Made by a program: the position numbers and the translations under genes
The notes under the pieces: generated by a model
Database searches by the model: none
Told to the model about the DNA's origin: nothing
The model's input: the letters and a program-made list of their open reading frames with translations, nothing else
In this document: positions 45,240 through 56,887 of the stretch, piece after piece
Layout: every line of letters starts with the position of its first letter
Numbering within the stretch: the first letter of the stretch is position 1
DNA from: Notolepis coatsorum
Lineage: Eukaryota > Chordata > Actinopteri > Aulopiformes > Paralepididae
Reading direction: 5' to 3'
DNA length: 64,000 nucleotides
Assembly (NCBI GenBank): GCA_963971535.1
Contig: OZ020593.1
Coordinates: 19,290,800-19,354,799, forward strand

Positions 45240-45895
45240 TGGTTGGTGTATTCATTCATTGATTACTGTAATGCCCTGTACGTGGGCGTCAGTCAGGCCT
45301 CCCTCTCTCGTTTGCAGTTGGTGCAAAACGCCGCTGCCCGTCTGCTGACGGGAACACGAAAGCGGGAGCACATTTCCCCTGTGCTGGCTGCCCTCCACTG
45401 GCTTCCTGTGCATTTTAGGATTGATTTTAAGGTTTTACTGTTTGTTTTTAAATGTTTGAACGGCTTGGCACCGGGTTACCTCTCAGACCTGCTGGAACCC
45501 TATGTTCCTCCAAGGTCCCTCAGGTCCTCTGACCAGCTCCTCTTAACCGCTCCAAACTCCAGGCTGAAGCTTAGGGGGGACCGTGCTTTTGCTGTGGCAG
45601 CCCCAAAGCTCTGGAATGAGCTGCCACTGCATGTTAGGCAGGCCCCCACTCTGCAGGTGTTTAAATCATGCCTCAAAACACACTTATTTGCTCTGGCTTT
45701 TGTTTTTTAAACCGTTTTTGAGAGACTGGCCTTTTTTATGTGACACATTGTACTGTTTTATTATGTGCTTTTATAAAAAATTTATGTTTTATGTTTTATC
45801 CTATGTTTGTGGACTTGTACAGCACTTTGGTCAACTTTGTTGTTTTAAATGTGCTATATAAATAAAGTGGATTGGATTGGATTGGATTGATTTAA
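45240..45895 (+). pseudogene. L2-type LINE, C-terminal reverse transcriptase region and 3' UTR
   Basis: Frame 45177-45710 encodes FIDYCNALYVGVSQASLSRL, VQNAAARLLTGTRKREHISP, LAALHWLPVHFRIDFK, LRSSDQLLLTAPNSRLK and WNELPLHVRQAPTLQVFK, the characteristic C-terminal half of L2-like polymerases. It is open to its natural stop, so it is well preserved. The catalytic palm motifs lie upstream and are missing, as in typical 5' truncation. The 3' UTR ends with AAATAAAGTGGATTGGATTG. Confidence 0.92.
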
Positions 45896-46090
45896 GTTCA
45901 AGTTCAAGATTTGTTTTATTTGTCACATATAAGGTGCATTACAGTGAAATGCTTGGTTCAGTATGAGCCCCCTGAGATTGTGCTTCATGCAGTAAAACAA
46001 AAGTAAAAGAATAAAGGCCAAATACAATATACAACTACAGTAAAGTGCAACGACTCTAATAGCAGATAAGAGCTCTGCTGATTCTGCATG
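45896..46090 (-). mobile_element. LINE 3' UTR tail, minus strand
   Basis: GTTCAAGTTCAAG repeats at the left are the tail. TTTATTTGTCACATATAAGG and ACAGTGAAATGCTTGG are common in the 3' UTR of a fish LINE group. Confidence 0.6.
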
Positions 46091-46429
46091 CAGAGCCGCC
46101 GACACCATGCAATATTCAGCTAAGTGCACAAACAAACCCAAATGGTTTTATCGCCTGATTCCTCTGTTCTTCCACCCAGGGGATGAATCAATGGCTGAAT
46201 CACATTGACATTAATATTAATACCAGTATTGATATCTTGTTTTCCCTTGCGTCACTGCACCTGGCTGAGAAAGCACGCGCGCGCGCACGCTGAAAGCTAT
46301 TTCTAAAATCTCATATCTATCAGGATCCAGGGACGTGCCGGTATGTTGCTGATTTATTTGTATAGATTTGTAGATGATACAAAGGATGTGGAAAACCAAG
46401 GACCGGCACACATATGAAACTGTTATCTT
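46091..46429. other. no gene recognised
   Basis: Unique sequence between two LINE tails; a CGCG-rich word at about 46275. Confidence 0.3.
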
Positions 46430-46800
46430 CAAACCGTTATCTAAACTCGAAAGGCAACTGAGGTTTTTCTCATTTACAGTCACGTCGAGTGTACATACAG
46501 AAATAAGCACACACAAAAAAAACATATGAAATCACACAGCATATAAAATCACAACAACAAGACAACAAGACGAGGCAAAAAGCAAGGATAACAAATCAAT
46601 TAAAACACGTATACAACTTGATCGACAAAGGTTGGAGTTCAAGGTTTTAAACTCTGCAACAGACGGGAGAATCTCAAGCTGTAAGGACTGTTGGAGTTCA
46701 TGCCATGAGCTAGAGGGGCATCATAACAAAATGCAGATTTACCCTGTTCAGAGCAAACTCAGGGGACCTTAAGGACCAGCCAGTCAGTAGAACGGGTTCC
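46430..46800 (-). mobile_element. LINE 3' UTR, family C (copy 2)
   Basis: Same ordered words as 24045-24350: AAGGCAACTGAGGTTTTTCT, TCACGTCGAGTGTACAT, AGACGAGGCAAAAAGCAAGG, CATGAGCTAGAGGGGCATC. Likely minus strand. Confidence 0.68.
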
Positions 46801-46940
46801 ATAGGTTCCAAAATTCCATTCCAGGGGCTTGTAAATAAGGGCCTAAACAGCATTTGTTGTGCCTCTGTGTCAGAGAGGATCAACCAACCTTCTCATAAAG
46901 GACACAGTGATGAGTGTCTTGAAATAATAATCATTAATAA

Positions 46941-48253
46941 CAGTGGCGGCTGGTGAAAAGTATTCTAGGTGGGGCGCTGCCATATTCAATCAGTTTCAGT
47001 AACTACAGAACAGTATATATTGAGGATGTGAGACAAACTTTTTTGCCGGTAGAACATCACGTAAGAATTGGAAGTGTGTCGCGCTTAACCCTTCTAGAAG
47101 CTTTGTGGTCCGGGCTTGAACTTTCCATAAACGTGTCCATATAAATCCATTTTGTTAGATCCAACCCTGTCTGAATGTATCTTGTGATTATTATCAATTT
47201 CCGACGACGACAACAACTATTAACGTTTGGTATTTCCTGGTGGACGTGATTCGGGACGTGATGTCACACGAATGCCACGCTCAGCCAATAGAGTGAATAG
47301 ATCATTCGACAATGACTCTGCTTGGAGCGCTAGAAAAAGCGCCCTTCATGCATCATATTTGAAGACGCTGATTGGCTAAATTTAGTTGCTATAGGTGCAT
47401 TTATGTTGCCCTGTGCATTTTTCAATTGGCTGCGATGTGCAGTGACGCCCAGTCAGTGGGGCGATATTTCTAGCACCCCAGATGAGAGAGGGGATGAACA
47501 GGACGCACACACAATTGTTACGATGGTGCCGCTTTGCTGGCATGATGTGGTGGAACTCAGTTTGCAGTGTAGAACGGAGAGATATACAGGATACAGGAGA
47601 CGGCGTAGTGGTGAATAATACGGCTTTTACTTGAAACAGAAAACAACAAACACGACTGACAACAACGGTAACAATTAAACAATGAACCAGCAAGTGACTG
47701 CTGGCCCACAACACCTAATATACAAACACTAATTAGAGACAGAGGGTAATTACAAACAGGACACAGGTGTGGTAGACAGAAACAACAGAACACAGAGCAC
47801 ACTGGGAAAAACAATAACAATTGAACAAACTGAGACCAACAAGACTAAAACATATTTACAAAACACAGACAGGGGAACACAAGTCTAACAAAGTGGAGAC
47901 AACAACGACAACACAGACAATAAACATAATAAACATAAATGGCACTAAATAATATTAATCAGGTGAGTGAGCTGATGCCAGATCTGCCAGATCTGGATCA
48001 GCCCACCGGTTGGCAATGTTGTATTATGAAGGGGTGTATAGAAGGGGAGTTGAGACGGTCCGACACCTGGATCAGTCGAACCGGGAGAAGGGTTGCCGTC
48101 CGGTCCCGCAGGACCGGGGGAACCGTTACACACAATGATTTATATTTTATATTTTGTAGTAATTATTATTTATTTAAAAAAAAATTATTATATCTTTAGC
48201 GGTCGAAATCTACTATTATAGAAAAAGCCAAAACCCCTTTCCACCAGGGGAGG

Positions 48254-48284
<31 letters not shown>

Positions 48285-48318
48285 TGCCCTAGGGCCCTCT
48301 ATGGACCAGCCGCCACTG
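46941..48318. mobile_element. hAT-type non-autonomous element with a solo LTR inside
   Basis: CAGTGGCGGCTGGT and ACCAGCCGCCACTG are perfect 14-bp terminal inverted repeats. ATTAATAA flanks exactly at 46933-46940 and 48319-48326. Without the inner LTR the element is about 0.76 kb. A poly-G run lies at about 48255-48281. No transposase. Confidence 0.92.
47516..48130. mobile_element. solo LTR, 615 bp, nested in the hAT element
   Basis: Begins TGTTACGATGG and ends GGAACCGTTACA; CACAAT flanks at 47510-47515 and 48131-48136. The right half is AC/AA-rich with ACAATAAACATAATAAAC. Orientation and superfamily are not certain. It must be younger than the hAT element that hosts it. Confidence 0.75.
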
Positions 48319-48326
48319 ATTAATAA

Positions 48327-48600
48327 TCAATACCGGCTACAACATGACAAGATGCACAACATGATCCACTGTAACAACCACAAACCATGACCCCCTGTTA
48401 GATAATGACTCTATTATAGATGGGGACCAGCATGGTCTCTACAGCCTTTGGCTGCATTTGTCTTAAGGCTATCGATGTTGCGGTGAGACTGCTGTTGTTC
48501 ATGTGAAATGACCTGCCAATGATAACACTGTCAGGAATGACACCTTTTCACAGCTCCTCTCCCCAAGTCATTAAGGACTCGCCGTTCCTCAGCCACCCGG
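48327..48600. other. unique sequence, no gene recognised
   Basis: Non-repetitive stretch with CTGCCAATGATAACACTGTC and similar words. Regulatory function is possible but unproven. Confidence 0.25.
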
Positions 48601-48655
48601 TCTAATGTATTCACCAGCCTGCACACAGATGGATGCACGCCATCTGCCAGACGGG

Positions 48656-49165
48656 AAGGAGAGGAGAGGGGAGGAGTGGAGAGGAGAGGAGAGGAGAGGA
48701 GAGGAGAGGAGAGGAGAGGAGAGGAGAGGAGAGGAGAGGAGAGGAGAGGAGAGGAGAGGAGAGGAGAGGAGAGGAGAGGAGAGGAGAGGAGAGGGGATGG
48801 GAGGAAGAGAAGAGAAGAGAGAGGAGAGGGGGGAGGAGAGGAGAGGAGGAGAGGGAAGAGTGGAGAGGAAAAGGTAGGTGAGGAGAGAGGAGAGGAGAGA
48901 GGAGAGGAGAGGAAAGGGGTAGAGAGGAGAGAGGATATGAAGGAAGGAGATGGAAGAGCGGAGAAGAAAAAGTAGGTGAGAAGAGGAGAAGGGAGGAGAT
49001 GAGAGGAGATAAGATGAGAGGAGGTGAGATGAGGGGAGAGGAGAGGAGGTGAGATGAGAGGAGAGGAAATGAGAGGGGACGAGAGGAAAAAAGAAGAGAG
49101 GATAGGAGGGGAGAAGAGAGGATAGGAGGGGAGAAGAGAGGTCAGGTGTGGAAAGGAGAGGAGAG
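48656..49165. repeat. (GGAGA)n and degenerate polypurine tract
   Basis: Near-perfect GAGGA pentamers to about 48795, then degenerate A/G sequence. About 500 bases with almost no pyrimidines on this strand. Overlapping open frames are artefacts. Confidence 0.96.
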
Positions 49166-49424
49166 GATATGAGATAGTTGGGAGAAGAGATGAGAGGGTA
49201 ACAGAGGAAAATTCGGCGAGAGAACTGGAGAAACCGAATGAGAAATGGTGAAGTATCCCAGGGAATGAGGATTAAATACACTGGCTGTCCAGCTGGAAAT
49301 TGGTTGTTGATAGCCGACACAATCACATACACAGTCACAGATCGAATCTGAGTTGAACAATATTGTTCTCTGTCTGTTCATCGACCTAGCGAGTTCTCCA
49401 AATGTCAAGCCCTACAAGTCCGTC

Positions 49425-49641
49425 TCTCTCTCCCTCTTACTCTGTCAATGTCTCTCTCTCTCTATGAGTCCGCCTCTCTCTCCCTCTTACTCCGTCAATG
49501 TCTCTCTCTCTACGAGTCCGCCTCTCTCTCCCTCTTACTCCGTCAATGTCTCTCTCTCTACGAGTCCGCCTCTCTCTCCCTCTTACTCCGTCAATGTCTC
49601 TCTCTCTATGAGTCCGCCTCTCTCTCCCTCTTACTCTGTCA

Positions 49642-49723
<82 letters not shown>

Positions 49724-50656
49724 GAGTCAGTTTCTCTCTCCCTCTTACTCTGTCAATGTCTCTCTCTCCACGAGTCCGCCTCTCTCTCCCTCTTAGTCCA
49801 TCAATGTCTCTCTCTCTCCACAAGTCCGCCTCTCTCTCCCTCTTACTCTGTCAATGTCTCTCTCTCTCTACGAGTCCGCCTCTCTCTCCCTCTTAGTCCG
49901 TCAATGTCTCTCTCTCTATGTGTCCACCTCTCTCTCCCTCTTATGCTGTCAATGTCTCTCTCTCTATGAGTCCGCCTCTCTCTCCCCCTTACTTTGTCAA
50001 TGTCTCTCTCTCTACGAGTCTGCCTCTTTCTCCCTCTTACTGCGTCAATGTCTCTCGCTCTATGAGTCTGCCTCTCTCTCCCTCTTACTCCATCAATGTA
50101 TCTCTCTCTATGAGTCCACCTCTCTCTCCCTCTTACTCTGTCAATGTCTCTCTCTCTCTCTCTACGAGTCAGTTTCTCTCTCCCTCTTACTCCGTCAATG
50201 TCTCTCTCTCTATGAGACCGCCTCTCTCTCCCTCTTACTCTGTCAATTTCTGTCTCTCTCTACGAGTCAGTTTCTCTCTCCCTCTTACTCCATCAATGTC
50301 TCTCTCTCTACGAGTTTGCCTCTCTTTCCCTCTTACTCCGTCAATGTCTCTCTCTCTACGAGTTTGCCTCTCTCTCCCTCTTACTCCGTCAATGTCTCTC
50401 TCTCTCTATGAGTCTGCCTCTCTCTCCCTCTTACTCTGTCAATGTCTCTCTCTCTCTCTCTCTCTCTCTACGAGTCCGCCTCTCTCTCCCTCCTACTCTG
50501 TCAATGTCTCTCTCTCTATGAGTCTGCCTCTCTCTCTCTCTCTTACTCCGTCAATGTCTCTCTCTCTACGAGTCCGCCTCTCTCTCCATCTTACTCTGTC
50601 AATGTCTCTCTCTCTACAAGTCCGCCTCTCTCTCCATCTTACTCTGTCAATGTCTC
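49425..50656. repeat. CT-rich minisatellite, left block
   Basis: Units of about 50 bp: a CT run, then a word like ACGAGTCCGCCTC, then CCCTCTTACTCCGTCAATG. Variants change single bases. Open frames in three phases are a product of the repeat. Confidence 0.96.
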
Positions 50657-51437
50657 AAATTCAAATTCAAATAGGCTTTATTGGCATGAAATATTAACAT
50701 ACTTATTGCCAAAGCAAGTTCAACATACAAACAATAACATATATATTAAGCAATAAAATATCATAATATTAGCAATAACAGTAAGGACAATCAACAAGAA
50801 ACATATTAATTTACAAAATAGTCACTCGATCGGGTAGTCATTTTTCAAGTGTGGCCACTCAGATACATTTACAGGGCTTGTTCTCTTATTTTGTGACAAC
50901 CGTCTACATATTTTGCAGCTAATGCTGTACACTGACTTTTCTCCCCACACATGTATAGCAGCTTTTGGTGATCAGGGAGATGGATAAACTGTGCATCAAT
51001 TTTGTTTATTTTATCAAAGAGGACTTCTCTTAGATCCTTGTATTTCTCACAGTATAGCAGGAAGTGAGGTTCTGTCTCAATGTCCCCCTGATGGCAAAGT
51101 GAACACAGCCTAGCCTCTCTGGGCAGCCAGTTTTGCCTGTGACGGCCTGTTTCTATGGCTAGACTATGTCCACTCAGTCTGTACCGTGTCAATGTTTTTC
51201 TTAATTTTATCTCATTCACAGTGGTCAGGTATTCTGCCACCGTGTACTCTCTGTTTAGGGTCAAATAGAATTCTAATTTACTTTGAGATTTGGTTGATTT
51301 GTTCCAATATTCTATATAATTTTCTTTTTGTTTTGAGATTATTTGGTTGGGCCAGATTTCTTGGTATCTGTCCTGAAGCGTTTGTGGGCAGAGATTTCTG
51401 ACTAGAGCTGGCAGAGGGGACTCTTATCTGGGTTCAT
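50657..51437 (-). pseudogene. LINE with CCHC-like C-terminus, inserted in the CT-rich minisatellite
   Basis: The tail CAAATTCAAATTCAAATAGG is on the left. The minus-strand frame (50869-51264, 131 codons) has RLSGHSLAIETGRH and a CX2CX9HX4C motif (C54, C57, H67, C72; CSLCHQGDIETEPHFLLYC), as at the C-terminus of several LINE polymerases. Upstream coding (ENYIEYWNKSTKSQSKLEF) continues in the same frame beyond the first ATG, so the start is not real. The copy is 5'-truncated. The minisatellite resumes after it. Confidence 0.85.
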
Positions 51438-51946
51438 CTCTCTCTCTATGAGTCAGTTTCTCTCTCCCTCTTACTCCATCAATGTCTCTCTCCCTATGTG
51501 TCCGCCTATCTCTCCCTCTTACTCCATCAACATCTCTCTCCCTACGAGTCGGCCTGTCTCTGTCTTACTCCATCAGTGTCTCTCTCCCTACGTGTCTGCC
51601 TCTCTCTCCCTCTTACTCCATCAACATCTCTCTCCCTAGGAGTCGGCCTGTCTCTCCCTCTTACTCCGTCAATGTCTCTCTCTCTATACGAGTCCGCCTC
51701 TCTCTCCCTCTTACTCCGTCAGTGTCTCTCTCTCTACAAGTCGGCCTCTCTCTCCCTCTTACTCCGTCAATGTCTCTCTCTCTCTACGAGTCCGCCTCTC
51801 TCTCCCTCTTACTCTGTCAATGTCTCTCTCTCTCTCTACGAGTCCGCCTCTCTCTCCCTCTTACTCTGTCAATGTCTCTCTCTCTCTCTACGAGTCCGCC
51901 TCTCTCTCCCGCTCCCCCTTACTCTCTCTATGTCTCTCTCTCATTA
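51438..51946. repeat. CT-rich minisatellite, right block
   Basis: Same unit as 49425-50656, with CCATCAACATCTC variants confined to this block near 51520-51650. Confidence 0.95.
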
Positions 51947-52040
51947 TCTCCACGAGGCACATCATGTGCCAGCAGGAGATTATGCTTTTGGTCAGTCTGT
52001 CAGTCTTTCTGTCTTTCTCACCCACCACAGCGGCCAATCA

Positions 52041-52170
52041 GCCTAATGTTTGCAGTGCACACTGAAAATAGCCTAATGTTTGCAGTGCACACTGAAAATA
52101 GCCTAATGTTTGCAGTGCACACTGAAAATAGCCTGATGTTTGTAGTGCACACTGAATATAGCCTGATGTT
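52041..52170. repeat. 30-bp tandem repeat
   Basis: Four to five units containing CCTAATGTTTGCAGTGCACA and CTGAAAATAG; the last units are more diverged (CTGATGTTTG). Confidence 0.95.
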
Positions 52171-52549
52171 TGCCGTGCTCTCGTATTTCTCATACATCGG
52201 GCGACGCCAACTATTTCATTTGAATAGAGTTTTCTTTTGAATGATCGTTTTGCGGAGGCCTGTGCAGGCGAGGTGAGGTTACTCCCGATAAATATCAAGT
52301 GGTGAGTTAGCTGAATGGTGACAGTGATGCTCACAGGGTGAGAGACCTGAGCTCAAGACCAGGATGACGTAATCATATTGAAAAACGATCTAGACATCAC
52401 GTTGACAGAACATCATGTGAGAGACGGCCGGGACATCGGTTGGATGTTTGCTTTGGAACCATATTCACGCTGAGTCTGGACGTCGAGGGAAGACATCTTA
52501 ACTACGGACATACAACGTGAAGATGCTTGTTGGATTCAACAGTTCAAAC
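52171..52549. other. no gene recognised
   Basis: Unique sequence. Confidence 0.3.
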
Positions 52550-52765
52550 ATAGATTTGATTCGATTTAAATGTATTGTCATTATACAGCACAAGTACAGT
52601 ACAACAAAAAGAGGTTTGGCATCCAACCAGAGTGCAAATGTAGCAGTAAAGTGCAATAGTAATATACAATGTACAGGTGATTAAACTGGGTATAAAATAA
52701 ATAAATTACTACTACTGAGTGTAGTGCTAATCAGATGTATGTACATAGTTGTAGTATTAATGTGT
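52550..52765 (-). mobile_element. LINE 3' UTR, family B (copy 1)
   Basis: Contains TAAATGTATTGTCATTATAC, GGCATCCAACCAGAGTGCAA and AAAGTGCAATAGTAATA, matching 60155-60400. ATTTGATTCGATTT at the left is likely the tail of a minus-strand copy. Confidence 0.65.
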
Positions 52766-53435
52766 ACAGTGATATATAGGTCTACAAACATAGACCATAC
52801 GGGATGGGAACAGCTAGCGTAGCTGGCGAAGGAGCGCCACCTTGACGGACATCTCTGCTCTACTGAGCACAGCTTTCTAAACTCTCTATTTCTCTCTGTG
52901 TGTCCGGACTGCAATATGACTCTGCCAACAAGAGCTGAGAGGGTCAAGATAACATGGCCGCAGAGCCATATCAGCATCCACTATAGAGTCATTTGTGGGA
53001 TGCTGTGGGGATTGTCTGGGCATCCGCCCAGGTAGAAATCTCTCGGTTTAAAAGGTTAACTGGGCCCCTCTTCATTCCCCCCCCCCCCCCCTGCTCTAAA
53101 GTGGCTGAGCTGTTAAGTGATTAATGATAGCTTTGCCTTTGTTTTGTTTTTTATTCGACACAAGCACTTAAACTTTAGCACCGCTCGGCTGATGGATGGC
53201 GACGGCCGCTCGCGTCGACAACTCTCAGTCTCCGCGCCGCGCTTTAAACGCGGTAGAGGCGGCGGCGGTGGGCATGCATGGGTCGGGGGACAAGGGGGAC
53301 AACGCTTAAACGTTGGGGGACGGGCAGAGAAAGGTGACTGAGGGAGTTGTTCTGAAGTCTGTGAAAACACCAGACCTGGACTCACCTGTAAGACAAATCA
53401 AATCATCTAGGGGCGGCTTCATGGTGCAACAACAT
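52766..53435. other. no gene recognised; poly-C and a CpG-rich stretch
   Basis: Poly-C at about 53078-53091. 53180-53310 is CpG-rich (GACGGCCGCTCGCGTCGAC, GAGGCGGCGGCGGTGGG). Short open frames have no domain. Confidence 0.3.
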
Positions 53436-53665
53436 TGACATTTAGTCATTTTACTGATGCTTTTATCCAAAGCCACTTACAAGTTGTGTACAACAAGTCA
53501 GCAGGAAGGGCACAACTCTGGCAGCTAAGGGTCAGTAAGATTGCTTGTCAAACAGTGTCGAACTTGAGTGCTACAGACTTGAGTGCATGGTAGTAAAGAC
53601 ATAATAATAGCATAGTAGGTATTAATATAGGCACGGTCGATTCCTAAGTAGCAGAGTGCATACTA
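53436..53665 (-). mobile_element. SINE/LINE tail repeat (longer copy of 23060)
   Basis: GCTTTTATCCAAAGCCACTT, ACAACAAGTCAGCAGGAAGG, TCAAACAGTGTCGAACTTG, shared with 23060-23230. Confidence 0.65.
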
Positions 53666-54164
53666 GTAAAAGACAGCACGAAGGTTAGTATTATTTATTT
53701 ATTAAAACATTTTCCTTCTTCATTTTAGATTTGTGACGAAGAGGTGTGTTTTTTATTAGTCGACGGCGGGAAATTGGACGGCTTTCTTCGGCTGTCCGGC
53801 TTCTCTTTTATCACAACCCGGAGCCTGAATAGAGTGTTGGGGGGGGGGGGGGGGGGGGTTGCGCCCTTTTCTACTCAGGTGAGATCAGCTGACCAAAAAC
53901 AACGTCAGGGTACAGAGAATAAAATTAAAACAATTAAGATGCAAGAGGTGCCCAAGGCTGAAAAGGTATTTCAATTCAAGAAACACAATCGGCGACTATA
54001 CATCTGTCTCTTATGTGAATAAACCAGCCAGATTTATTTCCTTTTCACTGGAAACAAACAACAAAGTAGAAGACTCAGTCCTCCTCTGGGTCTGGACGTA
54101 GTAATTAGCGCTGGTAATCTGTCCTTGGCATATGTTCTCTGTTCCAGACAGCATTACTCGCCCC

Positions 54165-54204
<40 letters not shown>

Positions 54205-54354
54205 CAGGAGACTGGTGAAGTGTGGGGGAGAGGCCAGGGGCTTCAAAGCTGATACTCTACCATCCTGAAATAGAAACATAGAGAGTGGCTAACTGTACGT
54301 GAGCTGGAGAAAAATAAATAAATACATACAAAAAAAAATACCATATGTTCTTCC
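53666..54354. other. no gene recognised; poly-G and CT run
   Basis: Poly-G at 53840-53858 and CT repeat at 54165-54200. An open frame at 53744-54022 crosses the poly-G and is not supported as a gene. Confidence 0.35.
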
Positions 54355-54650
54355 TCCTGGCAGTCAAATGAGATGATCTTAATTAAATCAAGCGCTGAGT
54401 TTCACGTGCGTGGGGGCAAACCCACTTCAGCCGAGGATGGTTGGAACTGGAAGATGTGCTTTTCGTTTGCCATCGTGATTTATCCGGTGGTTGCCTTGCC
54501 AAGGACAAATAGCACTGTGTGTGGAAGATATCAACTCCGTATCGCTGGCAGGACTCACGTGCGTTGACGTATTCGTGTAGTGTGCAACATATTGTATTTT
54601 GTCGGCGTGTCAAGAAACCTTTGATCTAGAACGTTTAATCCTCCCAGTAG
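54355..54650. promoter_or_regulatory. candidate conserved non-coding regulatory element
   Basis: Unique island with GATCTTAATTAAATCAAGCG, two TCACGTGCGT words (about 54403 and 54555) and GGTTGCCTTGCCAAGG. It matches no repeat in this window. Function inferred from composition and position only. Confidence 0.35.
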
Positions 54651-54777
54651 GATTGTTTTTCAAATCAGGAGCCATGTGAGCATTTTGCCAGTGGGGACGT
54701 GATGGTTTTTTTTCTCCTGAGGAACGGGGGATTTAAAGCGTATCAAAGATGCCTTGTGTTCATCATGACAACAACGG

Positions 54778-54896
<119 letters not shown>

Positions 54897-55009
54897 TGTG
54901 GATGGGAAAAGCGTAATTCATTCTGTGCATGCTAATGATATCAGCTGACACTCATTTGAATGCGGTTCTAAATATGACCCAAACTCATGTGTAATTCACC
55001 TGCATTTCT

Positions 55010-55060
55010 GCACAGGAAAACATCAACGGCTGTGTGTAGTACATTTACACATCAAACATA

Positions 55061-55121
<61 letters not shown>

Positions 55122-55650
55122 CAGCCCTCCTTCCTCACCCCCCTCTCTTTCCTCCTCCACTTTCCTTCAAATTTTCTCCCTTCTCGCATAGCGTGTTTTA
55201 TCTCCTCTCCTTTGACACATAATTTCCACTTGTCTCCTCCTCTTCTCTTCTCTTCTTTCCTCTCCTCCTCTCTCCTCCTCATCCCTTATTTCCTCTCCTC
55301 CTCTCTCCCCCTCATCCCTTCTTTCCTCTCCTCCTCTCTCCCCATCATCCCTTCTTTCCTCTCCTCCTCTCCTTCTTTCCTCTTCTCCTATCTCATCATT
55401 GTCCCTTCTTTCCTCTCCTCCTCATCCCTTCTTTCCTCTCCTCTCCTCTTCTCTCCTCCTCATCCCTTCTTTCCTCTTCTCTCCTCCTCTCCTTTCATCT
55501 TCTCTCCTCCTCGGCCCTTCTTTCCTCTCCTCTTCTCTCCTCCTCATCTCTTCTCTCCTCCTCGTCCCTTCTTTCCTCTCCTCTCCTCTCCTCCTCATCT
55601 CTCCTCTTCTCCCCCCCTTCTTTCCTCTCCTCCTCTGCTCCTCCAGTAAC
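55010..55650. repeat. inverted duplication, left arm, with pyrimidine tract
   Basis: 55020-55225 (GTGTGTAGTACATTTACACA, CT run, CTCAGCCCTCCTTCCTCAC, TCTCGCATAGCGTGTTTTA) is the reverse complement of about 58655-58862. 55226-55640 is a CTCCTTTCTTCC-type pyrimidine tract matching the purine tract at 58321-58655. Confidence 0.9.
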
Positions 55651-55754
55651 GAGGCCCATGCAGCCTTGAAAGACAAATGGCTCAGAGGGACTGATCCGTC
55701 TAATACTCGCAGCATGCTAAACAATGTACCGGGGGAGAATAAATATGTCACACG

Positions 55755-55795
<41 letters not shown>

Positions 55796-55868
55796 TGTCC
55801 TCCATTTAGAGATGAATAACTGCGCAGGGGGAAATTTATGTGTTAAATTTGCATACTACGGGTGGCTC
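55645..55868. promoter_or_regulatory. unique island, candidate conserved non-coding element, with CA run
   Basis: Contains GGCCCATGCAGCCTTGAAAG and, after a CA run (55757-55793), an octamer word ATTTGCAT at 55847-55854. Regulatory role is a guess. Confidence 0.25.
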
Positions 55869-56086
55869 AATTTCAAACCAAGGTTTCCCCCATTTACAGC
55901 CACGTCGAGTGCACATGCAAAGATACAGTAAGCAAATAAAATCACACAACATGATATCAAATCACAACAATAAGACAACAAGACGAGGCAAAAAGCAAGG
56001 ATAACTAAATTGGAGATAAACTCTGCAACAGGGGGGGAGAATCTCGAGCTTTAAGTAGCGTTGGAGTTCATTCCATGAGCTATAAG

Positions 56087-56887
56087 CAGGGGTTCTCAAA
56101 CTTTTTTATACCACAACCCCATTTTATTTAGGATTTTTTTCTGGGGACCCCACACTAAATGTATTGCGTCATTTCAACGTGGAATTAACGAATATCAAAA
56201 TAAAAGCACACGTTGTTGAACTTGATCATGCATAATTATTAGAACATTTTATTACAGAGGCGGCTGAGTGGCACAGTGGGCAAGGCGCTCGCCACTAACG
56301 CAGGAGCATCAAGCCCAGCTCTCGGCGTTGCTGCCGGCTTGGCCGGCCGTCATACTAACACAATTGGCAAGTGTTAGAGGGTGGAAAAGCCGGTGGGTGG
56401 GGATTGGACGTTGTGGACAGCAACTCCTACAGGTCGGTTGGGTGACGCCGGTGCGGCGGAAACAGGAAGTATCGGGGGCAGCGTGAGCCTTCCACGCGTT
56501 ACTCCTCGCCACTGAGAGTTCGAGCTGCTGCGGTGAAAAGATGCGACAGGCTGCCTCCTCGTGTACCGGAGGGGACACGTGATGCAAGGCTTCTATCCTC
56601 ACTACAGCCGACCAGTGGGCGGCATAGTCTAGCAATGTTCAGGACAGGGGAGGGAAGAATGGGAAATACGAAATTGGGATGGGAGAAAAATAGAAAATGG
56701 GGAGAAAAAGTGGATACAAAAAAAATTATTGTATTACAGCACTATGTTATCAATACACATTTATAAAACGAGGCATATATTAGCCAACATATGTTGCCAG
56801 CATTTTTTTTTTTTTACTTGTCAATGCGCGACTCCACCTACCCCGCGACCCCACTTTGGGTCGCGACCCGTAGTTTGAGAACCACTG
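56087..56887. mobile_element. hAT miniature element hosting a SINE
   Basis: CAGGGGTTCTCAAAC and GTTTGAGAACCACTG are the inverted repeats typical of this hAT group. The flanks AGCTATAAG and AGCTAGAG look like a slightly altered 8-bp duplication of a host word found intact in the other family C copies. About 320 bp without the SINE. Confidence 0.88.
56258..56731 (+). mobile_element. tRNA-derived SINE, long type, inside the hAT element
   Basis: Same family as 43423: GGCACAGTGGGCAAGGCGCT head, CTGCCGGCTTGGCCGGCCGT body, A-rich tail. The B box region is damaged (GCATCAAGCCCAG). TATTACAG flanks at 56250-56257 and 56732-56739. Confidence 0.92.

Noticed and set aside
48589..49338. 249-codon minus-strand frame rich in Ser, Leu and Pro
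   Set aside because: It is a reading of the polypurine tract; a chance frame in low-complexity DNA. The frames at 54987-55649 and 58258-58866 are rejected for the same reason.
49448..50697. Frames of 170-260 codons rich in Ser, Leu and Pro
   Set aside because: Produced by the 50-bp CT-rich minisatellite, open in all three phases, with no independent coding sign.
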